From DATJUF01 sp035524095 (GTDB lineage Bacteria > Desulfobacterota > Binatia > Binatales > Binataceae), in NCBI GenBank assembly GCA_035524095.1, contig DATKPK010000124.1:1-17700 (forward strand): a stretch of 17,700 nucleotides of DNA, in the 5' to 3' direction. A program made the translations under genes and the position numbers. This document shows positions 7,655 through 15,105 of this stretch, one piece after another (positions within the stretch are counted from its first letter, which is position 1; the number at the start of each line of letters is the position of its first letter). The notes beneath the pieces are model-generated. The model was given only the letters and a program-made list of their open reading frames with translations, was not told the DNA's origin and did not search any database.

Positions 7655-8689
7655 TCAGAATCCCAACGCTTTGGCCGCCATATCCAGAACGACCGGCACT
7701 GAATAGGTCGTGCGCGCCAGCCGCAAATCCTTGTTCCGTCCATCGGCGAACAGGCCCGACGCGCTTAGCCAGAACGCGGTACTGCGCATCATATATAAGA
7801 TGTCGTAATAGCGGCAAACCTCGAAGTCGATAGTCAGTCCGGTCAGTTGCTGATAATAGTCAATGAAGAAATCTCTCTCCACCAGGCACGACAGCAGCGG
7901 TGAGCTCTCGCGATTGAGATCCGAAAGCACGTAAGCCACATCATACATCGGATCGCCAATCACTTGCAGTTCCCAATCGATTATCGCCGCGATCGCGTCG
8001 TTATTGACGATCAAATTCCCCGTCCGATATGCGCCATGTACGAATGCCAGCCGCTGCGCCACGGGTGCGTTCGCCTTCAGCCACATCAACAGTTCCGTCA
8101 GCACCGGCTCGGGCTTGCGCGCCGATTCATCGATCAAACGTTCCCATTTGGCTATTTCGCGCAGCGCAAAATCATTGCCAGGTCTGGGCACTCCGAGGAA
8201 ATGCAGTCCGGCCGCCTTCCAGTCTAGATTGTGGAGTGACGCCAGCGCCTCGATAAAACTCTTCGGCAGCTTCCCGCGTTTGGCCGCCTCGGCATAAAAT
8301 TGCTTGCCCGCCCGTGACCACGGATTTGGCACGTCGCCCTCTATCTTCTCCATCACGAAGAACGGCCCGCCCAGCAGCGACGGATCTTCCTCATACCAAT
8401 AGGCCTTTGGCGTCGGTGCGGGCGTTGCCTCTAGTGCTTTCAGCACGTCGTAATGCTCGCGCAGGCTCGAAAGCTCACGCAGTAGGCCAACCCCTGGATC
8501 TTTGCGTAAGCAGAAACCCAGCCGCATCGTCCGACCATTCTCGTGCCAGTTCCCGTAAAAAATATGTATCTCGTGCGACCATCCGCCGGGCGAATGCACC
8601 CAGTCGGTCAACTCCAGGTCGCGAGCAGCCGGAATTTTGCCTTTTAGATAGTCGCGGATCTTTTCCTGCACCGATTTGTCAGCGGCCAT
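7655..8689 (-). CDS. APH-type phosphotransferase homologue lacking the catalytic Asp
   Basis: This 344-residue protein has the aminoglycoside phosphotransferase/ACAD10-like kinase fold. FVMEKIEGDV (111-120) is the hinge region, LAFVHGAYRTGNLIV (214-228) the catalytic loop and AAIIDWELQVIGDPMYDVAYVL (233-254) the metal-binding loop, with Asp238 present. The usual catalytic loop is HGDxxxxN; here the Asp is Ala220 (codon GCA, 8030-8032), while His218 and Asn225 are kept. Relatives phosphorylate hydroxyacyl-CoA-like or small alcohol substrates and often neighbour acyl-CoA dehydrogenases. Without the Asp this may be a pseudokinase or use an altered mechanism. The start overlaps a GGAGG embedded in the end of the preceding gene, only 3 bases away, so translation is probably coupled. 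Confidence 0.82.
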   Translation of the reverse strand: MAADKSVQEKIRDYLKGKIPAARDLELTDWVHSPGGWSHEIHIFYGNWHENGRTMRLGFCLRKDPGVGLLRELSSLREHYDVLKALEATPAPTPKAYWYEEDPSLLGGPFFVMEKIEGDVPNPWSRAGKQFYAEAAKRGKLPKSFIEALASLHNLDWKAAGLHFLGVPRPGNDFALREIAKWERLIDESARKPEPVLTELLMWLKANAPVAQRLAFVHGAYRTGNLIVNNDAIAAIIDWELQVIGDPMYDVAYVLSDLNRESSPLLSCLVERDFFIDYYQQLTGLTIDFEVCRYYDILYMMRSTAFWLSASGLFADGRNKDLRLARTTYSVPVVLDMAAKALGF

Positions 8690-8692
8690 CCT

Positions 8693-9238
8693 CTAATCCT
8701 CCGCCTTGCCGGCGATTTTAAGTTCCTGATCGAGTAGTTGGCGCAATGCTTGGCGGATGCGCCGGTTGGCAATTCCAAACGCCTCTTCACCCATCGCCTG
8801 ACGATTCTGGTAAAGCCGCTCGATCAGTTCGCACAATGCGGCTTCAGTTTCCGCATTCGGCGCTCCCAGACTTTTCGCCTCTGGCAACCGCATCAAGTCA
8901 TGAAACAGCGCGTGCAGCGCTGCCTGCTTCTCCTTGGCGATATCCGCGCGTTCGTCCACCTGGCGCGCCACGAACTCAAGCACCACCGCCGCCATATACG
9001 CCTGCGACTTCTGAAATGGCTCCGTGACCGCCGGCGCGATAACATTCCGCAACGAACTCACCACTTCAGCAATTAACTGCTTGGCCGGTATCATCTCTAT
9101 AACCTGTCCATCCTCGCGCGGTTCCGGTCGGCCAATCTGAGCGCCGCCGCTAGCCCACGCAGCATATAACGATAGCCGCGTCATTTCTAATTGCGAACGA
9201 TCTCGTTTTTCACGGTCATACGCGAAGAGCAACGGCAT
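8693..9238 (-). CDS. DUF6285-like protein
   Basis: This helical protein of up to 181 residues contains MIPAKQLIAEVVSSLRNVIAP (49-69) followed by EPFQKSQAYMAAVVLEFVARQVDE. This is the layout I know from DUF6285 proteins, small helical partners encoded beside phosphotransferases of the ACAD10-like type. In relatives the chain starts close to this block, so a start at 9094 (residue 49) is at least as likely as 9238; neither has a strong Shine-Dalgarno. The function is not known. The gene ends 3 bases before the phosphotransferase start, and the GGAGG that serves that start lies inside this coding end, so the two proteins are likely made together. Alternative: an unrelated helical protein. Confidence 0.6.
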   Translation of the reverse strand: MPLLFAYDREKRDRSQLEMTRLSLYAAWASGGAQIGRPEPREDGQVIEMIPAKQLIAEVVSSLRNVIAPAVTEPFQKSQAYMAAVVLEFVARQVDERADIAKEKQAALHALFHDLMRLPEAKSLGAPNAETEAALCELIERLYQNRQAMGEEAFGIANRRIRQALRQLLDQELKIAGKAED

Positions 9239-9263
9239 CTCGAAATGACAAAAATGCGCACGA

Positions 9264-9276
9264 TGTCAACTTGACA
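9264..9276. promoter_or_regulatory. Palindromic candidate operator in a divergent promoter region
   Basis: TGTCAACTTGACA is a perfect 13-base palindrome between the divergent start codons at 9238 and 9379. Each half contains a perfect TTGACA -35 hexamer, one per strand. The -10 regions at the expected spacing are weak on both strands, so the match is suggestive only. It may be the binding site of a dimeric repressor controlling both operons. No regulator gene is in the window. Confidence 0.35.
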
Positions 9277-9378
9277 ACGAGGTAGGGCGATGAAACAGTT
9301 GCATCTCTTAGGCGCTCATACCATTAAGTGGCTCTGTTCACAGGGCGCCGCAGAGAAAATCATTTCAGAGGGGAGCCT

Positions 9379-11679
9379 ATGCGCGCTGCGTACGACGCCG
9401 TGGTCATCGGTTCAGGGTTCGGAGGCTCGGTGGCAGCCTGCCGCCTCGCTCAGGCGGGCTTTTCTGTGGGCGTCTTCGAGCGCGGCCGCAGTTACGAGAA
9501 TAATTCATTCCCGCGCAACTGGAACGATCCGGCCGACGGCTGGCTATGGAGCAACGGCCAAGGGCTATTCGACGTAAAGCCGTTCGAGGAGATGACGGTC
9601 GTTCAATGTGCTGGCCTCGGTGGGGGATCGCTCATCTATGCGAACGTTCACCTGCGCGCCCCAGCCGAATTGTTCGCCAATGGATGGCCGCGCGGCTACA
9701 CTCGCGAGGCGCTCGATCCCTACTACGACTTGGTAGCCTACATGCTCGACATCAATTCGATCGAAAAGTCGTCTCATCTTGATATGCCTGCCAAGACCAG
9801 GCTGATGAAGGATGTCGCGAGCAAACTCAATCGGTCGGAACAGTTCTGTTACCCGAACATAGCCGTCAGTTTTGGGCCGCCCGAAGTTGAACAGCGCAAT
9901 AAGTTCGGTGCCATGCAGCAGGGATGTAGATATTGTGCCGAATGCGACATCGGATGTAATTATCACGCGAAGAATACACTTGATCTGAATTACTTGACTG
10001 TCGCTCGAAGCGCGACCGCCGAGATTGCTACTCAATGCGAGGTCATCTCGATCGAGCCAATCCTTGATGGCGAGCACAAGTACAATGTCAACTTCAAGGA
10101 TCATGCGAACGGCGGACGAACCGAGAAAGTAAAGTCGAAGTATGTATTTGTCTGTGCGGGTGCAGTGAACTCCACTGAACTCCTGCTTCGTTGCCGTGAT
10201 GTGTATCGTACCCTTCCCAACCTCAGTGTTCGCCTGGGGTATGATTATTCTGGCAACGGCGATTTTCTCGCGTTCGCATTTAGCACCGAAAGCCCTTTCA
10301 AGCCATCAGAGGGGCCGACCATTACGACCGGCATTGTCTATAGCCGAAACGATAATGGCTTCGACAACTGGTTTATCTTTGAAGAAGGCGGATATCCAAA
10401 GGAAATCGGCGGCCTCCTACAGCTTCTGAATCCTAAGCTGCGACTGTTCCGCGAGTCTGAGATACTCACTCGCGATGCATTCCACAACGCTTTCCACTCC
10501 AAGTCATCAGGCAAAGCTGGTTTCCCGGATCCAAAATCCGATAACACCGCAATCTTCCTGGCGATGGGCCGCGATTTGGCGAATGGTGTGATCGGGCTGC
10601 ATTCGTTCTCCAAAGACCTGAAAATCAAATGGGACACGCCGTCGAATCTTCCTCTCTATTCCGCAGAGCAGAGATTCTCGACCGACGTGGCTGAAGCTAT
10701 GGGCGGGAATGTTGCGCTTAATCCTCTCTGGCGCCTATTCCATGTTCCGGTTTCGGTCCACAATCTCGGCGGATGTTTGATGGCCGATTCTCCGGACTCG
10801 GGCGTAACCGATGCCAACGGCGAAGTTTTCGGATATCCGAATCTCTTTGTACTCGACGGCGCGATTCTGCCGAAAGCTACAGGCGTGAATCCGTCGCACA
10901 CCATCGCCGCGGTCGCAGAACGGAATATCGAGCAAGCCATTCGCCGGCTCAAGTCGGATAGCAACTGGCGGGCTCCGGACTCAGTTCACGCCGTTCCGAT
11001 TATTGATCCGCTTACTTCGATAGCTATCCCATCAGGAGGAACTTTGCCTACCAAGACACCCACTATCGGCATCGCTTTTACCGAAACGATGAAAGGCTAT
11101 ATCGCAAAAGCATGGACACCGCCAAATGATTATTCTGCCGCGGACAAAGCCGGGCAGAAATCCAATTCGCGTGTACAGTTTACGCTAACGATCACGATGC
11201 CCGACCTGGACTCGTTCCTGGCCGACCCGCAGCATCCCGGAAAGGCTGTCGGCACAGTCATCGTCGATGGGTTCACGCCTCCAGCAGGAGTGCCAGTAAC
11301 CGAAGGGTTATTCAATCTCTTTGTTAACGGTGATGAATTCTATCAGCGGCGCATGCTCTATGCGCTCCCATTCATCGGTAGCGACGGCAAGCCATATTTG
11401 CTTGACGGCTTCAAGGACGTGAGAGACGACGGTCATTTCGACGTATGGGGAGCAACCAGCACGCTCTACACTGTCATTCGGGAAGGTCATACGCGCGAGG
11501 GCGCAATCGTTGCGACAGGTATTATGAAGATTCTCATTCCAGACTTTCTTCATCAGCTGACGACCTTCAATGCGCCCGGCGCGACCACCCTCGCGCAGAA
11601 AACCAGCGCGCTCACGCGCTTCGGCGAGAGCTTCTTTGGGAGCCTATGGGACGTCTTCGTTCGCCCTCACTTTGAATAA
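9379..11679 (+). CDS. Cholesterol-oxidase-like GMC oxidoreductase with an extra C-terminal domain
   Basis: This 766-residue FAD-dependent GMC oxidoreductase resembles the mycobacterial ChoD type. It has the FAD loop GSGFGG (11-16), GLGGGSLIYANV (79-90), a Cys cluster CxxCxxCxxxC (Cys183, 186, 189, 193) in GCRYCAECDIGC, active-site His461 in HNLGG, and NPSHTIAA (504-511) near the end of the FAD domain. Residues from about 560 onward (IGIAFTETMKGYIAKAW, FTLTI, LFVNGD, DGFKDV) form the beta-rich middle domain found in large fused GMC/hydrolase proteins. The start at 9379 has GAGGGGAG just upstream; a longer frame from 9328 adds 17 residues without support. It is the first gene of an operon with an alpha/beta hydrolase and a metallo-hydrolase. 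It probably oxidises a sterol-like or other bulky alcohol; the substrate is not proven. Confidence 0.85.
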   Translation: MRAAYDAVVIGSGFGGSVAACRLAQAGFSVGVFERGRSYENNSFPRNWNDPADGWLWSNGQGLFDVKPFEEMTVVQCAGLGGGSLIYANVHLRAPAELFANGWPRGYTREALDPYYDLVAYMLDINSIEKSSHLDMPAKTRLMKDVASKLNRSEQFCYPNIAVSFGPPEVEQRNKFGAMQQGCRYCAECDIGCNYHAKNTLDLNYLTVARSATAEIATQCEVISIEPILDGEHKYNVNFKDHANGGRTEKVKSKYVFVCAGAVNSTELLLRCRDVYRTLPNLSVRLGYDYSGNGDFLAFAFSTESPFKPSEGPTITTGIVYSRNDNGFDNWFIFEEGGYPKEIGGLLQLLNPKLRLFRESEILTRDAFHNAFHSKSSGKAGFPDPKSDNTAIFLAMGRDLANGVIGLHSFSKDLKIKWDTPSNLPLYSAEQRFSTDVAEAMGGNVALNPLWRLFHVPVSVHNLGGCLMADSPDSGVTDANGEVFGYPNLFVLDGAILPKATGVNPSHTIAAVAERNIEQAIRRLKSDSNWRAPDSVHAVPIIDPLTSIAIPSGGTLPTKTPTIGIAFTETMKGYIAKAWTPPNDYSAADKAGQKSNSRVQFTLTITMPDLDSFLADPQHPGKAVGTVIVDGFTPPAGVPVTEGLFNLFVNGDEFYQRRMLYALPFIGSDGKPYLLDGFKDVRDDGHFDVWGATSTLYTVIREGHTREGAIVATGIMKILIPDFLHQLTTFNAPGATTLAQKTSALTRFGESFFGSLWDVFVRPHFE

Positions 11680-11741
11680 TTGCGCTGCGAACGGCGGAGC
11701 GATTACCACATGCGAGTGTTAATCAGCAGAGGACCTCTTCG

Positions 11742-12788
11742 ATGAATATTCCGGCTACCGAGAACTACACGTTCAATGCGCCCGATGGTGTCGAGAATCG
11801 GCTTACCCGTTACCGTGGCGGTGCGAAAGGCCCGGTGATGGTTGTGCATGGTGCGGCCGTGTGGAGCGGAATGTTCTCGCTTTCAACAATTGACGAGAAC
11901 TTCACTTCATACCTCGTGAAAAATGGCTACGACGTCTGGCTACTCGATTGGCGCGCCAGCATCAAGCTTCCGCTCCGCCAGTTCACATTGGACGAGGCCG
12001 CTGAAAACGACTTTCCGGCGGCGATTCGTTTTATCATGGAGCACACCCGATCAGATTCGATCCAGGCGGTAGTTCATTGCGCGGGCGCCAGCGCCTTCTT
12101 CATGACGCTTGCGTCCGGACTCGCCCCCGGCGTCCGCTGTGTTGCATGTTCACAGATAGCGCTCCATTACAAAGTACCCTCAGCAATGGAGACCAAGTGC
12201 CTGCTGCATCTCGACGTAATATTGAAATTGATGGGTCTTGACTATCTTTCCTGCACTGACGAGCCAGAGCATCCACATTTTCAAACTATGCTTACCGACT
12301 TTGTGAATCTCGTCCATCACGAATGTACCAGCCCAATCTGCCATCGGATAACGTTTCTCTTCGGCCATCTCTATCGCCACGACAAGCTCAACGCGGCAAC
12401 CCATGAACACCTCGCCGATCAATTCGGCAAATGCAATATTACGGCGTTCCGCCATCTCGCTCAGATCATTCGGCACGGATCGGCGCAGAAATACGACTAT
12501 GGCTATGTCGAGAATCTCAAGCGCTACGGGGCGGCTGAGCCTCGGAGCTATCTGAAGCCTGAGCATCTTCGCATTCCGATAACTTTTGTTTCTGGTGAAT
12601 TGAATCGGACTTACTTGCCCGCATCGACTGAAGAAACCTTCGATTGGCTAACAGCGCATAATGAGCCGGCACTCTACAAGCGCTACGTCGTTCCCGATTA
12701 CGGACACATCGACAACTTTATGGGGTATCGCGCGAATATAGACTCTTATCCACTTTTTCTCGAACAACTGGAAGCTTGCCCGGCTTGA
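11742..12788 (+). CDS. Alpha/beta hydrolase with probable Cys nucleophile
   Basis: This is a 348-residue alpha/beta hydrolase. VMVVHGAAVWSGMF (32-45) is the oxyanion region, VWLLDWRAS (65-73) follows the usual strand, and the nucleophile elbow is VVHCAGAS (110-117), placing Cys113 where Ser usually stands. SGELNRTYLP (284-293) offers the acid position, and DYGHIDNFMG (319-328) gives the catalytic His322. The same kind of HCxG hydrolase domain is the C-terminal part of large GMC oxidoreductase fusions in other bacteria; here it is a separate gene, 62 bases after the GMC gene. Its role may be hydrolysis or thiolysis of an ester or lactone made by the GMC enzyme. No signal peptide is seen. Whether Cys is common in this branch I recall but cannot confirm. 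Confidence 0.82.
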   Translation: MNIPATENYTFNAPDGVENRLTRYRGGAKGPVMVVHGAAVWSGMFSLSTIDENFTSYLVKNGYDVWLLDWRASIKLPLRQFTLDEAAENDFPAAIRFIMEHTRSDSIQAVVHCAGASAFFMTLASGLAPGVRCVACSQIALHYKVPSAMETKCLLHLDVILKLMGLDYLSCTDEPEHPHFQTMLTDFVNLVHHECTSPICHRITFLFGHLYRHDKLNAATHEHLADQFGKCNITAFRHLAQIIRHGSAQKYDYGYVENLKRYGAAEPRSYLKPEHLRIPITFVSGELNRTYLPASTEETFDWLTAHNEPALYKRYVVPDYGHIDNFMGYRANIDSYPLFLEQLEACPA

Positions 12789-12842
12789 GGAATCGGGCCC
12801 GCTGAAGTATACGGAAGGAATTATTTGCACGGGAGATATTCT

Positions 12843-13598
12843 ATGTCCGTACGTATTCAGCCGATGATCTGTGGCTGGCTGGAAGTCGATACCAAGTTTA
12901 TCCTGCAGGATCAGCCGGGCCGGGTAAAGCTGCCGATACCGAGCTTTTTGATTGAGCATCCGAAGGGACGCGCGATTTTTGACTCGGGACTCCACCGCGA
13001 GCTGCAAAAAGGTTCTGAGCGGCTCGGAGGTCTGGGCAGAGCATTCAAGGTCTATTACAAAGCAGGCCAGGATCTCGCAGCTCAGCTAGAAGCGCGGCAG
13101 ATCGCGCCGGAGCGAATTGACTATTTGATCAACTCGCATTTGCATTTCGATCACGTCGGCGGAAATGCCGATCTGCCGAACGCCAAACTGATTTTGCAAA
13201 GGCGTGAATGGGAGGCGGCAGGCGACCCGGAACTTGCTAAACGTAATGGCTATAACCGAGCAGACTTCGACCTCGGGCAGCAGCTTCAGTTGATTGACGG
13301 CGAGCACGACCTCTTCGGCGATGGCAGCGTGATGTGCATTCCAACTTACGGCCATACTGCAGGCCATCAGTCGCTGGGCGTGCGCACCGCTAACGGCGAG
13401 GAGGTGCTGACGGCAGACTCGTGCTACATGCGCAAGGTTCTCGACGAGATGGTCCTGCCCCCCTTCGCGCATAGCTACGATGACATGCGCAAAGTGATCG
13501 AGCGGTTCCGGGCGGTGGAACGGGCGGGTGCGCGGCTCATTTTCGGGCACGATGCGGCGCAATGGCGAGAAGATGGGAGCCCGGCGGCGGCGTTGTAA
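12843..13598 (+). CDS. MBL-fold metallo-hydrolase, N-acyl homoserine lactonase-like
   Basis: This 251-residue metallo-beta-lactamase-fold enzyme keeps all metal ligands: HLHFDH (99-104, HxHxDH), His171 in GHTAGHQ, Asp192 in TADSCY and His236 in FGHDAAQ. The N-terminal layout (IPSFLIEHPKGRAIFDSGLH, 32-51) and the overall length match the AhlD/AttM-type lactonases, which open lactone rings with two metal ions. GGGAG is 7 bases before the ATG at 12843; an in-frame TTG at 12825 has no such site. It is last in the operon, 54 bases after the hydrolase gene. In this context the substrate may be a lactone from the neighbouring oxidation rather than a quorum-sensing signal; this is inference. Confidence 0.82.
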   Translation: MSVRIQPMICGWLEVDTKFILQDQPGRVKLPIPSFLIEHPKGRAIFDSGLHRELQKGSERLGGLGRAFKVYYKAGQDLAAQLEARQIAPERIDYLINSHLHFDHVGGNADLPNAKLILQRREWEAAGDPELAKRNGYNRADFDLGQQLQLIDGEHDLFGDGSVMCIPTYGHTAGHQSLGVRTANGEEVLTADSCYMRKVLDEMVLPPFAHSYDDMRKVIERFRAVERAGARLIFGHDAAQWREDGSPAAAL

Positions 13599-13642
13599 GG
13601 AGAGTCCCTGCTCCGGTAAATTCGATCGAGATCTGCAACGGA

Positions 13643-13658
13643 TGTTTCACGTGAAACA
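13643..13658. promoter_or_regulatory. parS: parS centromere-like site (ParB binding)
   Basis: TGTTTCACGTGAAACA is an exact match to the conserved bacterial parS palindrome bound by ParB/Spo0J. It lies in the gap between convergent genes. The symmetry extends outward to 13635-13666 with two mismatches. In most bacteria parS sites cluster near the replication origin and are scarce elsewhere. No parA or parB gene is in the window. A hairpin acting as a terminator between the convergent genes is the other reading, but the exact 16-base sequence is hard to explain that way. Confidence 0.9.
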
Positions 13659-13758
13659 CCCGTTACAGACTGCCTGTTCTATTTTGACGTGATTTTAGAT
13701 CGTGTTGGGGAAGAATTTCACCCAAGGCATCCGCGTTTTAACTGCGATTACTTAGCGC

Positions 13759-14148
13759 TTAGTCCCCCAAAAAGACCTGATTGACGGGCGAGGTCATGAA
13801 TTCCAAATACTTTTGCTGAGCGGTTTCTTCCTCAAGATATTCGGCGCGTTGACGCTTTAGCTGGTGCAACCGGAGGTAGTCGGCTTCGTCGCCAGCATAG
13901 ACACATTGGCAAACGTAGGGATCGGAGAACCAGAAGAGCAATTTGCCCTTATACTCAAAATAATGAAGCTTAAGTGGTGTAAGACTACTCAGAGCTTCGC
14001 GGCGATCGGTCGTATCGGCGGGAACGATTCGGAAACCGGCCTGAGTGAGAAGCGGGTCAAAGCTTTGGGCGCGCTGAGTCCCAGTCTCGGAACAGCCCGC
14101 GATAACGCACAGGAGAAGAATAGTGGGGAACAGTCCAATTCGTTTCAA
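13759..14148 (-). CDS. Small predicted lipoprotein
   Basis: This 129-residue protein has a lipoprotein signal: MKRIGLF, a hydrophobic stretch, then the lipobox VIAGC with Cys19 as the lipidated residue, so it is expected to be anchored in a membrane. The mature part has a Cys pair in YVCQCVY and a charged C-terminal helix (LHQLKRQRAEYLEEETAQQKY). I recognise no domain. The start is TTG at 14146-14148, with AGAGGG about 10 bases before it; no ATG gives the signal peptide. It is read alone on the minus strand, convergent with the lactonase-like gene, with parS between them. Function unknown. Confidence 0.7.
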   Translation of the reverse strand: MKRIGLFPTILLLCVIAGCSETGTQRAQSFDPLLTQAGFRIVPADTTDRREALSSLTPLKLHYFEYKGKLLFWFSDPYVCQCVYAGDEADYLRLHQLKRQRAEYLEEETAQQKYLEFMTSPVNQVFLGD

Positions 14149-14320
14149 TTTGTTTGAACCCTCTAACCATATCTAATGTTCATCAGACTGAGAGTAAACA
14201 ACTATTGGCTGCTGCGCTTTCTGAGCTCGTGGTTGGCGTTTCTTCCTAATGGGAGCTTTTCGGGTGACTTCTTTAGCTGCATGGCCTTTTTGAGCTAAGT
14301 CCCACGAAGATAGTATGAGG

Positions 14321-14362
14321 TTCTATGCAAGCGCGGCCATATCTAATCGGCGCTGCATAGAA
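14321..14362. repeat. Imperfect inverted repeat with one bulged base
   Basis: TTCTATGCAAGCGC (14321-14334) pairs with GCGCTGCATAGAA (14350-14362), with a single extra A in the left arm and a 15-base loop. The loop contains CCATATCTAAT, which recurs at 14167-14177 just upstream of the lipoprotein gene. The pair could fold in single-stranded DNA or RNA. I cannot assign it to a known family of small mobile repeats. Confidence 0.45.
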
Positions 14363-14896
14363 ATCCTGAATGGCCGGTCGCAGTATTACTGGATCAAGTC
14401 GAAGCGAGCTTCCCAAATTACACAATGGTGCCATGACTCACCGGTTTGGAACTATGACACGAGAAGCGTCACTCACCCCCGGCAGTTCGTACGATAAGGG
14501 ATTACGGGTCTCTGCAAGGGCGAATGACCAAAAGGAATCTCAGGCCCTCTTTATAGCGCCACGCGCCTAGATCGGAATTGGTAAAAGTAAACAGCAGTTG
14601 AAACTATGAAACCGGTGGACTCATGCGGTTGCGATAGCAATCCTGACCTATCTGGCGACCACCCTTGGGTCTTCAATGTTGCAGCGGCTAACCGAGCATT
14701 TCCTTTGAATTGGCGACGTCGGTGCGTTCGCTCGCGAACAACTACGACCTCTCGGTTCTCTCGGGGCACGGCTTCGGCCAGAGAATCGGGCATACCCGAA
14801 CTTGGCGCCACGCTAGTCTAGAGAGTCGGCAGAGAGATGAACGAGGATGCTAAATGCATCGCTCGCGGATTCCCGATATCTGACCACGGGACATCT

Positions 14897-14916
14897 ACGG
14901 TCCCACGACCGTTTTT
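14897..14916 (+). terminator. Terminator-like hairpin with T-run
   Basis: ACGGTC (14897-14902), loop CCAC, GACCGT (14907-14912), then a run of five T ending at 14916. This is a short but well-formed intrinsic terminator on the plus strand. No complete gene precedes it on that strand, so what it terminates is unclear; it may be a leftover of the sequence displaced at the integration boundary. Confidence 0.45.
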
Positions 14917-14933
14917 GATTATGAGAGGATTGC

Positions 14934-14978
14934 TGGAGCGGGCGACCGGGATCGAACCGGCGACGTCCAGCTTGGAAA
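14934..14978 (-). other. 3' fragment of tRNA-Gly(UCC): probable att site
   Basis: Read on the minus strand, this stretch gives the anticodon loop ending TTCCAA (anticodon TCC at positions 34-36), the 3' anticodon strand GCTGG, variable bases ACGTC, a T arm GCCGG-TTCGATC-CCGGT, the acceptor strand CGCCCGC, discriminator T and an encoded CCA. It closely resembles the 3' part of bacterial tRNA-Gly(UCC). The 5' part is missing: the bases before the loop do not pair with GCTGG, and no GCGGGCG acceptor strand or D arm follows at higher coordinates. A fragment running from the anticodon loop to CCA is the usual duplicate left by integrases that target tRNA genes. It is not a working tRNA. Confidence 0.75.
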
Positions 14979-15015
14979 GGGCGCCGACGCGGGAGGGCCA
15001 GGGAGACCCGAGGAT

Positions 15016-15042
15016 GAAAATCCTTGAACTAAAAGGATTTTC
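15016..15042. repeat. Perfect 10-bp hairpin near the tRNA fragment
   Basis: GAAAATCCTT (15016-15025) and AAGGATTTTC (15033-15042) pair perfectly across a 7-base loop, followed by an A/T-rich stretch. It lies about 40 bases on the element side of the tRNA fragment, where integrase or accessory-factor binding sites are often found. It could also be a simple terminator for transcription on either strand. Confidence 0.45.
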
Positions 15043-15105
15043 TAATTTTCGATTTCCCGCCTTTGACCCGGATTTTCGCTCCTTTCCCGGCAACTTTGGC
15101 AGAAA

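Noticed and set aside
14173..14310. Minus-strand open frame with a basic tail ending QPIVVYSQSDEH
   Set aside because: It has no usable start codon after the upstream stop and matches no family I know. It may be a remnant but is not supported as a gene.
14551..14821. Overlapping 71- and 86-codon frames on opposite strands
   Set aside because: Neither has a ribosome binding site, a recognisable domain or a plausible neighbour; both are rich in Arg and Ser, as in shadow frames.
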